NCBI GenBank assembly: GCA_003024785.1
Contig: PUQB01000061.1
Location: 1 to 64,000 of the forward strand
Length of the DNA: 64,000 nucleotides
Origin: Selaginella tamariscina
Taxonomy: Eukaryota > Streptophyta > Lycopodiopsida > Selaginellales > Selaginellaceae
Direction: 5' to 3'
The position numbers were made by a program, and so were the translations under genes. This document shows positions 1 to 12,556 of this stretch, in pieces. Under the pieces are notes generated by a model. It was not told the origin of the DNA. It did no database searches and saw only the letters and a list, made by a program, of their open reading frames with translations. Each line of letters begins with the position of its first letter. The stretch's first letter is position 1.

Positions 1-539
1 TATTTTATGTATAAATTTATATTTACATATATAATATGTATGTTACATGTGCTGTTGATGATTGTCATAAATACACCATGGATAGAGATTCATATGTATG
101 TGTGTGATAGATGATTAAAAACATAAGATATGTACAAATTTATATTTAAAACATCTCTCTAATTAGTGATTGTTAAACTTTTTAATTTAACTTAGTTTAT
201 CTCATTACATAGAGACCAATCCAGTTTTTATGACTTCCTTCAAATCCATCTTTATTTCTCTTTTCTTTCTTGATTTTCTATATTATTTGATGGAAAAGAT
301 ACAAAATTTTAATTAACATTTGCAAATGTAATCTAATGACAATATTGAAATCATAAATCTATTTAAATTATTTATTTATATAAACATATATTTCAGCATA
401 TTTTTATATTTATTATATTTTGCTTAATCATAATGAACACAGAATACTGTACATGTTATTTGTATATGACATACTTCATGATTCTCTTTTGGTCTTTGCA
501 TTATTTCTTACAAATCTTCCACGCACTCTGGCAAACATA
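1..539. other. AT-rich spacer
   Basis: No coding potential is visible. The stretch is AT-rich with short TA and TG runs. A 73-codon reading frame from 433 is low-complexity and has no recognisable family. Confidence 0.6.
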
Positions 540-720
540 CTGCAGATGTGTGTGTGTATGTGGTTTGTATATAACTCTATTTAAATACTACACACACACA
601 TTAGTTTTTTTATGCACACATCTGACACACATATACCACAGCATGCCTACATAAATGACACAGTTTGCTTTAAGAATGTTACAATATTATATACACATGT
701 AGCATACATATTTGCATGGG

Positions 721-776
721 GTCCGCCCCCCAATTAGTCACTAATTTGGGGGCGCCGCCCAAATATGGCGGTGCCT
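721..776. repeat. GC-rich double hairpin in AT-rich DNA
   Basis: Two adjacent inverted repeats are visible. The first pairs a run of Cs plus AATTAGT with ACTAATTT plus a run of Gs around a 1-base centre. The second pairs ccgcc with ggcgg around aaatat. The island is much more GC-rich than its surroundings. It may be a small foldback element or a structural remnant; no family is recognised. Confidence 0.55.
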
Positions 777-965
777 AAATATAGTGAAGATGAAATATTA
801 CGATAATATACACACAGAATGTTACAATACTATATACACATATAGCAACATATTTGCATGTGTATTATATATAAAAGCTACTGTAAAGAAATAGCAAAAC
901 GTATGAGAAACACACACGCACATACACATGTGTCATATTGTGTATATATATGTGTGTATGTGTAG

Positions 966-1229
966 GTACTCAATATGAGGACATAGAAGTGGGAGAGCCA
1001 GGTGAAGGACAAGTGAAAATCAGAAACAAGGCAATTGGTCTTAATTTTATTGATGTATATTTTCGGAAGGGTGTTTACGCAAAGCCACCTCCCTTAAATC
1101 CTGGTAAGCATATAGATACGTGTGTGTGTGTGTGTGTGGTTTGAGAGAGAGAGAGAGAGAGAAGTATGTTTTATCTTTTATATATGATATATTATATGCA
1201 CAGATTGTATTGTATAAGTAACCATGTAA

Positions 1230-1279
<50 letters not shown>

Positions 1280-2400
1280 CAATATATGTATACAGGGCAC
1301 GAGGCTGTAGGTGAAGTGATTGCAGTTGGACCTGGTGTGAGCGAGTTTAAGGTTGGTGAAAAAATGGGATTTGCGGGAGTTATGGGGCTTATGTTGAAGA
1401 ACAGATTCTCCCTTCTCACGTCTTGGTACCTGTGCCTGAAAACATAGATGATGTTACTGCTGCTGCTGTTTTACTTAAAGGCATGACTGCCCGTGAATGC
1501 TTCAAGGTATGTGTGTGTGTCCGCGCGTGTGTGCGTGCACTTTTATGCGTGTGTGTGTGTGTGTGTTATACACATGAATGTAAATATATGATGTTTTAAT
1601 ATAATATAACATAGAATAGAGCACACACGGGCAGACATGCACGCAGACACACAAAGCTTGATTGTTTATGTGAATCTTCCGAGGTTAGTAATTGATTTAT
1701 TGGCTACTTGTTAATTAAGCAGCTGGGACCTGAGCATACGATACTTGTACATGCAGCAGCAGGGGGTGTTGGCTCTCTCTTATGCCAATGGGTTCGTGCA
1801 CTGGCGACTCAAGTTATTGGCTGTGTTTCCAATGAGGAAAATCAAAGCAGGTGCCTGCTATATGCATATACATGGATGTAGGCGGATGCAACCATGTCAT
1901 TATATACTCCAAGGAGAACTTTGTTGAGCGTGTGAAGTCCGTCACAAATGGCCAAGGAGTACATGTTGTGTACGATTCTGTTGGCAGGACACTTTCCAAG
2001 TAAGCTTGTGTGTATTAATTGCCATATATGTTGTGTGTGCGTGCGCGCGTGTGTGTGTGAGAGAGAGAGACCTTGAAGTACTCATTCTTTGTTCCCCACG
2101 AATATGTAACACGTGTGTTGCTTGGCACTGCGTGGATGCATGCTGAGCTACGGACAGTCCTCGGGGGCGCCAGACCCATTCCCCATGTCTATCCTCTCAC
2201 CGAAGTCTCTCTTTCTCACACGTCCATCACTCATGCACTATACAGCAAAGCGCCAGGAACTCTTGGAGACAGCAACTGACTTGTTCGACAGTCTGCAATC
2301 TGGCACTCTGAAAGTGCGTGTGAACCAGAGTATCCTCTATCTCAAGTTGCACAGGCTCATGCAGATCTTGAAGGTCGTAAAACAACCGGTTCTAGTTGTG
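966..2400 (+). CDS. NADPH:quinone oxidoreductase (zeta-crystallin type, MDR family), frameshifted
   Basis: The family reduces quinones with NADPH; it belongs to the zinc-free medium-chain dehydrogenases. Visible exons are 966-1103 (EDIEVGEPGEGQVKIRNKAI, then GLNFIDVYFRKG), 1296-1506 (GHEAVGEVIAVGPGVSEFKV), 1723-1850 (nucleotide-binding loop HAAAGGVGSLLCQWV), 1882-1999 (CNHVIIYSKENFVERV, VVYDSVG) and about 2070-2400 (SLFLTRPSLMHYTAKRQELL, AHADLEGRKTTGS). Splice sites are GT-AG. The N-terminal exon was not found. Single-base frame changes occur near 975 (VL-KYED), 1383 (FAGV-TGAYV), about 1840 (NEEKSKQ) and about 2325 (before YPLSQVAQ). The gap 1851-1881 would be a 31-base intron, implausibly short, so that junction is uncertain. 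A degraded inverted copy lies at 8587-9246; this copy keeps all domains. The final exon may reach about 2560. Confidence 0.8.
1104..1295 (+). repeat. Intron rich in (TG)n, (GA)n, (CT)n and (CA)n
   Basis: This is the intron between the first two visible quinone oxidoreductase exons. It begins gtaagc and ends tatacag. About half of it is microsatellite: TG then GA on the donor side and CT then CA on the acceptor side, so the two halves could pair with each other. Confidence 0.75.
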
Positions 2401-2652
2401 AGTATAAATGTAAATATACATATGTATATGTATGTAAATACATGTGTAGATACATACACATCGATCAGTTCTCCATCCATGTGTGTGTGTGTGTGTAAGA
2501 ATATTTTGTTTTTTATTATTATACAACAACAAACAAGCAACACAGATGGTATGTAATAAAGTTTTTTGATAAACTACTTAACGTTATAAATGGTGTGTAT
2601 GGATAAACTACCCATCATACTTAACATTTTTTTTTCACTTTATAACACAAGA

Positions 2653-4008
2653 ATGGTTAGTTGTTGTTGTTGTTGTTCCACAATGACATCTTTTTTGGTG
2701 CTCCTATTTGTTTTGTCTTTGTTCCAAGTATCTCTAGCTACATATGAAAAATTTCCAATCCGAAGGTTCAATCTGAATGCTACTAGAGTTTTAGAATCGT
2801 CTTTTACATCTTATGGTTCCCAAACCCCTGACTACTTAGCATATGTTGTGAGCTTAAAGTGGGAACACCCGAGCAGAAGCTCATGCTACTGGTTGACAGT
2901 GGAAGTCAACTAGTTTGGCTTAAGTCAGAGGAAGTCGGAGGTCCAGGTCACTACTTAAGTGCACTCTCGAGCACCATGGAAGAGGTCCCTTGTGACCATG
3001 CTGTTTGTCAGGACATGCTTGCTGGCACTGGAAACACTGGCGCTATGGTAGCAGAATGCCATCGTAGACGGTGTTATTTTGCTGCCACATATTCGGACGG
3101 TACTTATGTAAAAGGTTATCTTGTAAGTGATAAGCTGCATATTAAATTGGAAGCTGTTGGAGATGTTGTTACTACCGTTCGTCTTTGGTCTGGCATCAAA
3201 AGCTATTGGTGGTCCCACTAGAACCGATGGAATAGTACACGGTCTTGCAGGTATGTATTCCTCCATTGTTTTAAAATTATATTAGACTTCGCCTTGTTTT
3301 GCACCAGGTCTAGCAGGAGGCGTTCGTCTCTGGTTTCTCAGCTCGGTAAGCTGTTAGGAGGAGAAATATTTGCAACTTGCTTTGGTCCAGCCGACTCAAA
3401 ATATCCCTTTGATGTACCAGCATTTGTCATAATTGGAGATAGGTACTCCTTGGTGGAGGGACAAGGTATGCAACTGCAGTATACCTCCCTGATTAACGGG
3501 CCCACCCGTACCTCCAAAACCTCTACTTAATCAGTCTCCTGGCAATCATGGTTGGGGAAGTAACCATTCCTGTGGACATAAACTCAATTCGAATGGTTTG
3601 TTGTTGACAGTGGTAGATCCCGAACAGGTCTGAAGAGCGATCTGTACGATGCTCTCATTGATGCAATCCAGCAGCAGTCAAACTGCTTCTACGAATGAAT
3701 CTGGGGGGTACACCCGTTTTGATGTTACTAATTTAAGAAAGCCATGGAGGAATCACTTCCCTCAAATAACTCTTGTTTTTCAGGGGATGCTCTTTGAATC
3801 TAGATTTCAAGACGACTTTGCCCGCTGTGATAAGGATGGACGTTTCTATATCTGCCTTATAATCCAGAGAATCACCGATGAATCACTTGATTTTCTTGGA
3901 GCCACACACCAAGTAGATCGCTACTTCCTCTACGACAATGAGCAAGGTCGACTTGGAACTGCTATGCGGGAAGGTGCACCTAAATTAATCACTGTCATAG
4001 AACTTTGA
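2653..4008 (+). CDS. Pepsin-like aspartic protease (family A1), frameshifted
   Basis: This is a secretory aspartic endopeptidase of the plant A1 type. Exon 1 (2653-3250) starts at an ATG followed by a poly-Cys stretch and a hydrophobic signal segment (TSFLVLLFVLSLFQVSLA). It then has VGTPEQKLMLLVDSGSQLVW with the first catalytic Asp, and VFGLASKAIGGPTRTDGIVH. Intron 3251-3307 is GT-AG. Exon 2 (3308-4008) holds SLVSQLGKLLGGEIFATCFG, the second catalytic motif VVDSGRS near 3605, DLYDALIDAI, and the C-terminal LGATHQVDRYFLYDNEQGRL typical of A1 enzymes. One-base frame changes lie near 2855, 3178, about 3525 and 3696; without them the length fits the family. Poly-Cys comes from a TGT microsatellite, so the true start may be the ATG at 2683. 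Confidence 0.82.
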
Positions 4009-4699
4009 AACTCAATCTAAATTCTTTTCCTGCATATGCCTGAAATAATTTCTGCGGTAAATTAATTTGAAACTAATTGCGGTCGAGTGGTCGTATTATA
4101 GTTATCACTATACGCATTACATATATATATTCCGAGTCCAGTTTAGTACACACACACACACACACGCACACAACAGTCTATAAGTCACAATGTATTTGTT
4201 TGTAAAATTAATATTAATTAAGCTAATAACTAGAAAAAAGGTATAATAAGAACAAACAGAAAATCTGTTTGTGTAAGAATGTAGTTTAGTAATCCAAGCG
4301 GTATGTATTGTATATGACACTTGAAATTTTAAATTTTAATGAATTAATAAGTATATACGCATATTTATTATAAATTATATTAGCAATTTTTATTTATAAT
4401 AAATATAAAATTGTTCACAAATCAAAACACATTAAAGGTTATTCTTAAAAGCTTAATGCTAAACAAATTCATATATAATATACTTAATAATGATATCATT
4501 TCATAATGTAAATATATCATACACAATATATAAAAGAAAGAATTGAAGGTTTCATTTTATGGATTTGAATGTACATTTTCTTCAAGAAAGAAAATAAAAG
4601 CAAAATATCAAAACAGAATGTAGTGCTGATTTTATTTGATACTGATACAAATGGATGAACATATATATACATATATGTTTGGCCAAGGCAAAGCAAAGC

Positions 4700-4736
<37 letters not shown>

Positions 4737-5268
4737 GATACAAATACAGAGAGTGATAGATGACATACACACATATGCATGTGTGTGTGTCATCTATCAC
4801 TCTTGAGTCAGAAACTATGTTTCAGATAAATACAATATTAATGACAAATATTAATATAACGAGTGAGTGTACAACAAGAATGACACAGAAATCCGTCTCT
4901 AAAGATTTCATAATGCATGTTAATAGGAAGTAGCAACATTTATTTATAATCGAAACATTTTAAAACGTATCGAGCTTCTCAAATCAAACTTTTATTTTGT
5001 TTGAAATACTTTTTCATTTTACAAGTTATATATAAAATATTGCATATATCGTTCTAGAATACTAAATAAGAATATACACCAACATACACACTTTAAAAAC
5101 ACATATTGTGCTGGGTTTCCTATTTGTTTCTGTCGAATCTCTCTCATACACATACACACACGAGCTCCATAGAGTAATTTTTTGTACGCATGGGATCAAT
5201 GAGTGTCAGCATATAGATGGTGAAACAATGTGTAGCAGCTTTTGGCTTTCAATCGCTCTTGCTTTATT
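4009..5268. other. AT-rich spacer with (CA)n runs
   Basis: No exons are recognised. It contains (CA)n at about 4149-4172 and 4705-4730 and a long perfect palindrome at 4751-4802. Minus-strand reading frames here are low-complexity. Confidence 0.6.
4751..4802. repeat. 52-bp near-perfect palindrome
   Basis: The arm gagtgatagatgaca is followed at the far side by its exact reverse complement tgtcatctatcactc. The middle is a CA/TG alternation around atatgcat that also pairs almost fully. An RNA copy would form a 22-25 bp hairpin on either strand. Confidence 0.8.
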
Positions 5269-6432
5269 TCATAGTTCAGACTTATTTGCACTTGAAAAAA
5301 CAAGCATCAAAGACAAGTGAGTTGGATGGTGACCAAGTTTTGGAGAGATACCCACGTCGTGCCACACTAGCTTGTCTTGGTTGATATCAAACGAGGCCCT
5401 GAGCACCTTATGTGTTCCAGAAAGAAGTGAGTCTGCAACTGAGTATAGATCCCCTTTGCGTGTTGTCATGAGCAAAGACGGAACCAGCTTGAGGTTGTCT
5501 AGGCCTACCATTTGGACTTGTTTCCACTTGCCAGTGCTGACACTGTAACGATGCACCTCATCAACAGTACCGCTTCCTATCGATCCCATCACCATATCTC
5601 CACTTTGGTCAAGCCACATGGTTGGCTTTGCAGTAGAAGCGAAGGCTAGAATTGTATTGCACAGCTCAGTTGCTGCACTCACAATCTTCCCACTGGGGAA
5701 ATTAGAGAAATTGTCCAGAGAGGTCCAACTGTTTCCTTGCACATCAAACTTAGCCAGGTGAGGGGGGTCCTGGAAGAGTGCAAGGACCTGGTCACCACCA
5801 CTACAATGCTGAAGCATACATGGCTTCCTGGGATCGTCATGAACGCTAGGGATAGCCATTGCTTCATCCCACTTGAGATGCTCAGCATCGAATGTCTCCA
5901 TCTCCAGACAAGACGACTTGGTGAAGAAGATGAGCTTGTTTGCACTTGAATAAGTCGTCACAGAGGGGCAAAGCACATCGAGGATGCCTTGTTCTGGTAT
6001 TCCAGCTTCTCCCATTGCCACATCCAGATCCCACATCCAGCATCCAAATATCAGCTGGAGCGTAAACTGCACTCGCATGTACCACGTTCCCAATTGCGTA
6101 AAAAAGGAACACCTTACCGTGGCAAGCTTGGACGCTGCGTGGCGATGATGGGCTGACGCTGCGTGGTAAAGGTGGTAGCTTATGGATGCTGCCTGTAGCC
6201 TCGTCAAAGAGGAGGCAAGATTTGGAATAACGTGGTGATGACGTCGCTAGCACCACAAATCCAGTGGTAACACCTTGTACCTCCCGAGTTGATGCTGAAA
6301 TATCGATGGATAATGCAAAGAGTCTCGCCATCGCTGCGACAACACTCGAGCAATTGGCCGCGTGTACCATGGTAGCCTGGGGACGATGACTGCCAGCACC
6401 AGCTCATCTTGCAAACCAGGTAACAGATCCAT
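5269..6432 (-). CDS. F-box protein with kelch-like C-terminal half, frameshifted
   Basis: F-box proteins recruit substrates to SCF ubiquitin ligases. The frame starts at 6432 with an F-box-like segment MDLLPGLQDELVLAVIVPRL followed by ARVLSQRWRDSL. Further down come kelch/F-box-associated motifs: SCLLFDEATGSIHKLPPLP, GKVFLFYAIGN, DIWMLDVGSG, LAKFDVQGNSWTSLDNF and VHRYSVSTGKWKQVQMVG. It ends at SANKSEL and a stop at 5269. The reading frame switches twice, near 6300 and near 6050. With these crossed the protein is about 385 residues, the usual size for single-exon plant F-box/kelch genes. No intron is visible. The substrate is unknown. Confidence 0.78.
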
Positions 6433-6994
6433 TCGTCTATTAGGGCTTACTTGTGAGCCTATTCGGGCTCTCGTGTGTCCAAAAAATAACTATTACTGTA
6501 AGGTAACTATGGTAAATACCATGGTAACCTACGTATTTACCATCGTTACCTCTTAAGATTGTGACTATATAGCTAAACATTATAGCGGTTGCTGATTAAA
6601 TTATTAATTTATAAAATATTATATTTGTATATTCTCTATAAAAACAAATTCAGTTGATTGTAAATATATAATGCAACTAACTACATATATCGAAAATAAT
6701 TATATAAAATCATATAACATGTTTAATAGCAGCATCGCCTATTTAAAAAGTTTTTGTATAAATTAAATTAAATATCTATATAATAATAATAATAAATTAT
6801 TAAAGCTAATTTCACTTCTGACACGTATATAGTTATACTTCCTTAAAGCAGCTGCCTACTTCCGACTTCAAGTTACATGTCTAGAGAATTTGTTTTATGT
6901 TTTACAATTTTAAATATATATAATTAAATTATTTGCAATTGATTGGAGCCGTCCGATCGTTTTCTTCACCCATGTTTGCCAGACGAGCACCATT

Positions 6995-7034
<40 letters not shown>

Positions 7035-8586
7035 GATAAAAATGCATTATGTAAATCCATTATGAACAATATCAATGAAAGTTTAAAAATTTCGAGTTTC
7101 ATACATATATATACATATTTATATCAAGTATGTATTGACTAATATACATATTATATAATATTTACCGTACTCTGTTGTTTTCTTAGCATATACTTACAGT
7201 TGAACACCATCTATGTTTTAGTAACTAATAAAATCTTAATTAATATTTATTATATAACTAAACACACAGTTATGCAGATGTGATGTGTGTGTATTTATAT
7301 CATGTATACATACATATATACATAAAATATGTGTGTAAGTTAATAATACATATTTACACAAAGCATATGCATATGTAAACTGTATATTTTGAAAACTAAT
7401 CTGCATTAACAACATATTTCTATGTAACGTTGTATATAGACACTTGATACCATATGAAATATACATTGAAAAGCTCATATACATGTGATATAAAAACATG
7501 GATACACAAAGATAGCATACTACTGTTTCCGTGTTGTCCATAGATACATACAATAATACATATATGTATGTGGAAATGAGGTATATAAATAGATATATAT
7601 ACATAACATCTATATATTATACTCACACAAACACACGCACACATGTGTGTGTGTATAAAACATATCAAAACTAATCTGCATTTTACTAGAGTTTACATTG
7701 TCATTAGAAATTTAAATGTGAATATACTAAGTTTATAGTTTCCAGCCTTAGTCATATTTAAATTATTAGTATGTAGGCTTTGTGAGGTAGACCAATAGAT
7801 TAATTACTAACTAATTCATAAAATTTATACATATCCACTAGATAAAAAGAGTTACTTACATTTCTTATAAATAGTTAGAACAATGATATACCGCAAAGTT
7901 ATAATTAATAAGGGAGTTACTAAGCAAATACTTAATCCTTTGTTTTTTAATCAAAATTATTTAATTAACAAATATTAAAACCAAAGAAAAGATATGCATT
8001 TAAATGCATTAACCCTGAAGTTTTTTATGATTTAAACCACCTCATTATGTTCATTACAAAATGAAATTGTAAAATTTTATACACAAAAATAATTAATTTT
8101 TAATGAAAGAAGCATATATGCTGCAGAGCACTTATATATATATATATAATATATATATATATATACTGAATAAATTTATAGATAAATTATGATTATTCTT
8201 TCCTCCTAGTAACACCAGAGTTTGCATTGTAATTTACTATAAGTATTTATGTATATGTATGTATGTATATGAATAATATGCATATATAATGTATACTATA
8301 TTATTATTATATATCTCGTATATATGTACACAGTTGAAAATACAAGCAGGGTTTGTGGCTCCTCCCGTTTTGTTTTATATTCAAAAGGAATTATTAACAA
8401 TATTTAATGTTTAAGTTATTTAAACATTCAATTCTGTTCTATATCGTATTTTCTACCAAACTTACTTTTGCTTTTGATTACGTATATTTGAAATAGAACT
8501 TTAATTTGTTTAAATAAAGAAATTTGAAGTGCGGTTTGATAAAATAATATGCAATATTGTATATGTGTATATACATATAGCACGCA
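6433..8586. other. AT-rich spacer
   Basis: No exons are recognised. It holds (CA)n at about 6998-7028, (TA)n at about 8133-8165, and one arm of an inverted duplication at 7040-7545. Frames on both strands are low-complexity. Confidence 0.6.
7040..7545 (+). repeat. Arm of second inverted duplication (matches 11180-11710)
   Basis: Words such as gttgaacaccatctatgttt, ttagtaactaataaa, aaagatagcatactac and cattatgaacaa recur in reverse complement and in mirrored order in 11180-11710. Many small indels separate the arms. The centre of symmetry is near 9375, different from that of the quinone oxidoreductase duplication (near 5050). Confidence 0.78.
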
Positions 8587-8807
8587 CCTGCTTTGATTTT
8601 TCTTCATTAGAAACACAGCCAATAACTTGAGTCGCCAGTGCACGGACCCATTGGCATAAATCAATTACTAACCTCGGAGATTCACATAAACAATCAAGCT
8701 TTGTGTGTCTGCGTGCATGTCTGCCCGTGTGTGCACGAGAGAGAGAGAGAGAGAGCTCTATTCGATGTTATATTGTACTAGAACATCATATATTTACATT
8801 CATGTGT

Positions 8808-8841
<34 letters not shown>

Positions 8842-9246
8842 CATAAAAGTGCACGACACACGCGCGGACACACACACATGCCTTGAAGCATTCACGGAGA
8901 AGCATACAGTCATGCCTTTAAGTAAAGGAGGGAGAATCTGTTCGTCAACATAAGCGCCCGTAACTCCCGCGAATCCCACTTTTTCACCAACCTTGAACTC
9001 GCTCACACCAGGTCCAAGTGCAATCACTTCACCTACAGCCTCGTGCCCCGTATACATATATTGGTGCGTGTGTGTGTGAAGAGAGAGAGAGAGATTTATT
9101 ACATGGTTATCTATAGAATACATTGTGTATGTGCATACAATATATCATATATAAAAGATAAAATATACTTCTCTCTCTCTATGCTTACCAGGAGGTGGCT
9201 TTGCATCACCTGGCTCTCCCACTTCTATGTCCTCGTACTTTAGTAC
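8587..9246 (-). pseudogene. Inverted, deleted copy of the quinone oxidoreductase gene
   Basis: Read on the minus strand it has VLKYEDIEVGEPG at about 9240-9200, GHEAVGEVIALGPGVSEFKV at about 9050, FAGVTGAYVDEQILPP, and CQWVRALATQVIGCVSNEEK ending at the donor near 8587. Compared with the copy at 966-2400 it lacks about 80 bases after GEPG, about 60 bases after EQILP, and the acceptor plus the first part of the nucleotide-binding exon, including the HAAAGGVG loop. The splice donor after the second exon is gc instead of gt. It does keep the frame at three places where the other copy is shifted (VLKYED, TGAYV, NEEKSKQ), so it is useful for judging those shifts. It cannot encode a working enzyme. 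Confidence 0.82.
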
Positions 9247-9623
9247 CTACACACACACACATATATATACACAATACGATACATGTGTACGTACGTGTGC
9301 GTTTGTCATGTGTTTTGCTGTTTCCTTACAGTAGCTTTTATATACAATATACATGCAAATATCCATGCTATATGTGTATATAGTATTGTAACATTCTTAA
9401 AGCAAACAAAAGAACCTCCCATTAGTGTGTCATTTATGTAGGCATGCTGTGTAATGTATGTGTGGTGTGTGTGGATGTGATACTTAAATGTGTGCATATG
9501 AAAAACTAAGTATTTAAATAGATTTATATACAAACCACATACACGCACATATATACATGGATGAGTGTTGTTTCCAGTCAATAATTCTTATGTTTTGTTC
9601 CAGAATATAAATTTTAAGCTATA

Positions 9624-9626
<3 letters not shown>

Positions 9627-9711
<85 letters not shown>
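9627..9711. repeat. (TA)n-(GA)n microsatellite
   Basis: A run of TA dinucleotides passes directly into about 35 GA dinucleotides. Among the longest simple repeats in the window. Confidence 0.95.
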
Positions 9712-9712
<1 letters not shown>

Positions 9713-10274
9713 CTTCTGTTTTTATTCATAAGTAAGAAGTCTGTATTTCCTAACATACACATGCGCACGCTTACCTTGGCCGCCTACGGTAAAGCCCTAG
9801 TTGTGGATGTGTAAGGACGTAACAGACTGTCATAAGAAAGTTCTTCTCATAAAATTTACATATAATTAACATGTATTTAGATTATTTAAATTATAATAAT
9901 GATATATATAGTTTGTAGTGGAGATAAGGAATATATTAGAAACATTAAGCAAATATTAATAAATGTTATAATTCTTAAATAACTATATTATATTGCAATA
10001 TATATGTGTTTTGGAATGAAGTAATATGATTTACAAATTAAATATAAATTTTATTATTTATTTTATAATTATTTTTAATAAGAGAGTGAAGTTTTAAAGT
10101 GAAGTTTCAAAGGTATAAACATGTAGGCTCGCATATATGTTCATTAATGATATATACCACTACTACCCAGAGAGATCCTGATCTATCTTGTGAACTTAGA
10201 GTATACATATAAATGCACATATTTGTCTATGTATACACCACTGACACAAACGCTCAGTTTGCTGTATAAAACAT

Positions 10275-10344
<70 letters not shown>

Positions 10345-12443
10345 GTGAGTGAGTGAGTGATGAGTGAGTGAGAGAATAATAACTTTTATCCTCATATGTA
10401 CGGATATGTACATATATTTATCACAATATCAATAAAACAATTATTTAAACGTGTGTATATGCGTGCATGCGGACATGTGTGTGTGTGAGTGCGTGAGAGA
10501 GAAAACAGAGAGTTGTTAAATAACACAAGATATTTTTAATATGTTGATCTTGAAGCTCAAAAGATAATATTCAGTTTATATAAAATAAATAAACTTTTTA
10601 CTAGCTATATAAATAAACATTTGGTCTACTTAATTACTCTTAGTTCAGGCATATTTTCTTTCTATTTATATATATATATATATATAAAGTCACATATTTA
10701 ACTTAAAGAATGAGTATGATTATTATTGATAATTAAACCGTATTTCACTAATTAAAAAACAATTCTTATCTTCACATAACAAAGTTAATAAATATCACGA
10801 ACTAGTGATGCTGACAAAAAGTTTCAAAAGAGTATATACCATGTTTAAAAACGTTACTTATTAAATTATTATTAAAATATTAAATTTTGTAAGTATAACA
10901 TTGTTAACCTTACTGAGAAATAGAATTATTTAATATAGTTATTATCTTTTAATTTACAAAGTACCACAATGGTACAAAATATATATTATTTGAAATTTGT
11001 TGCTGTGTATTCTCAATGATTTTATTATATTATTATTATTAATACACACACAAACATTATACTTTTAACGTACAATGAGTTGCTCAATAGGAGCATGCGT
11101 GTGTAGAGTACGATATATAGATGTTATGTATATATATCTATCTATATACCTATAAGTTCATTTCTACATACTATATATTGTCTGTATGAAAACATGTGTA
11201 ATGTAGTATGCTATCTTTGTGTATTTATGTTTTTATATCACATATGTATATATAATTATGAGCTTTTCAATGTATATTCATATGGTTTTGTATATCACTC
11301 CAAGTGTCTATATAAACGCTAGAAAGACGTTGTTAATGCAAATTAGTTTTCGATATATTGCATATACACGAGTATACATATGTATATGCTTTGTGTAAAT
11401 ATATATGCATGTGCGTGTACATATTTTATGTATAACGTATGTATAAATGATATAAATACACGCACCTCTGTATACAAAACATGCGTTTAGTTATATAATG
11501 AATGTTAAGTAAGGTTTATTAGTTACTAAAACATAAAAACATAGATGGTGTTCAATTGTAATGAGTATATGTTAAAGAAAATAACAGAGTATGGTATATA
11601 TATATATATCAATTTACATTATATAATATGCTATATAGTCAATACATATTTTGATACAAATATGTATAACTCAAAGTTTCATTTGTTCATAATGGATTTA
11701 AATAATGCAGTGTTATCATATAAATCATATTATATTTATTAAATGGTACCCAAACAAGAACTTCTACATGCACACACCATGGTTACCACGTACATGCCCA
11801 CACATATACATATATACATATTCATGATGTGTATGTCATGGTGAGACCGAGTTTTTTAATCCATATAACTAATTCTACGAGTACGAGTATACAATAAGAA
11901 TGGCACCTTAGTTTAAAATAAATTTTAATTAATTAATAAACACCTGGATTATTGTTAGATTATATTATTTGTATTATATTTATACATATAATAATATTAT
12001 TAATTTATGTTATAAAAAATATCATAATATAAATAGCTCAGAAGTCAACATTTCTAAACATTAACATTTTTTTATAACTTAAAAAGTATATATTTATTGT
12101 ATATCATGAAATAAATACATAACAGGAAAAAGAAACTATTCTTAAATGTAAAATGGATAACATTTTATTTCTAAACGTGAATAAGAAGAAAATAAAAATA
12201 AGGAAATCTAAAATGTTTTTTTAATTTTTCTCTATTTTCCACCCTCAGCTTGTTAAATCAATGGATTCCTGCAACAGGATGTTAAATATATCCGGGACTT
12301 AAAATAAATGTTGTTTATTCCAGCATATTTCACACACACACACACACACACACACAATTATTATTAATATATAACCATTAAGTAATGTATACAAATTTAA
12401 AATTAAGACTTACATATATTGTAAAAATGTGTGGTGCTTGATA
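9712..12443. other. AT-rich spacer with simple repeats
   Basis: No exons are recognised. It holds (TG)n(GA)n(TGAG)n at about 10274-10373, (TA)n at about 10670-10685, (CA)n at about 12331-12355 and the arm of an inverted duplication at 11180-11710. Confidence 0.6.
11180..11710 (-). repeat. Arm of second inverted duplication (matches 7040-7545)
   Basis: This is the reverse-complement partner of the 7040-7545 arm. Shared words include gtagtatgctatcttt and aaacatagatggtgttcaa. It is non-coding and AT-rich. Confidence 0.78.
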
Positions 12444-12556
12444 TTAATCTTCTGCTTTACTTTTGTTTTTCTGCAAGAGTTTCTCATATTCCACTTCTCC
12501 AGCGTGTACGAGGTTCTTGGCAGCATCAAACGTTGTCAAACGAACGCTACAAAACA

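Larger units (their letters stand above)
540..1850 (+). repeat. Left arm of a long inverted duplication (matches 8587-9560)
   Basis: The 540-680 stretch, including the words gcatgcctacataaatgaca and tgtggtttgtatata, recurs in reverse complement at about 9410-9550. Downstream the match continues through the exons and introns of the quinone oxidoreductase gene to the splice donor at 1851, whose partner is at about 8586. The two arms are separated by about 6.7 kb holding the protease and F-box genes. Indels break the match, so the arms have diverged. Confidence 0.8.

Noticed and set aside
1851..1881. Genuine 31-base intron
   Set aside because: Shorter than plant spliceosomes accept; the local frame is also broken, so a sequence error or deletion is more likely.
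10183..10413. 76-codon minus-strand frame with Ser-Leu and Thr-His runs
   Set aside because: Microsatellite translation with no conserved sequence.
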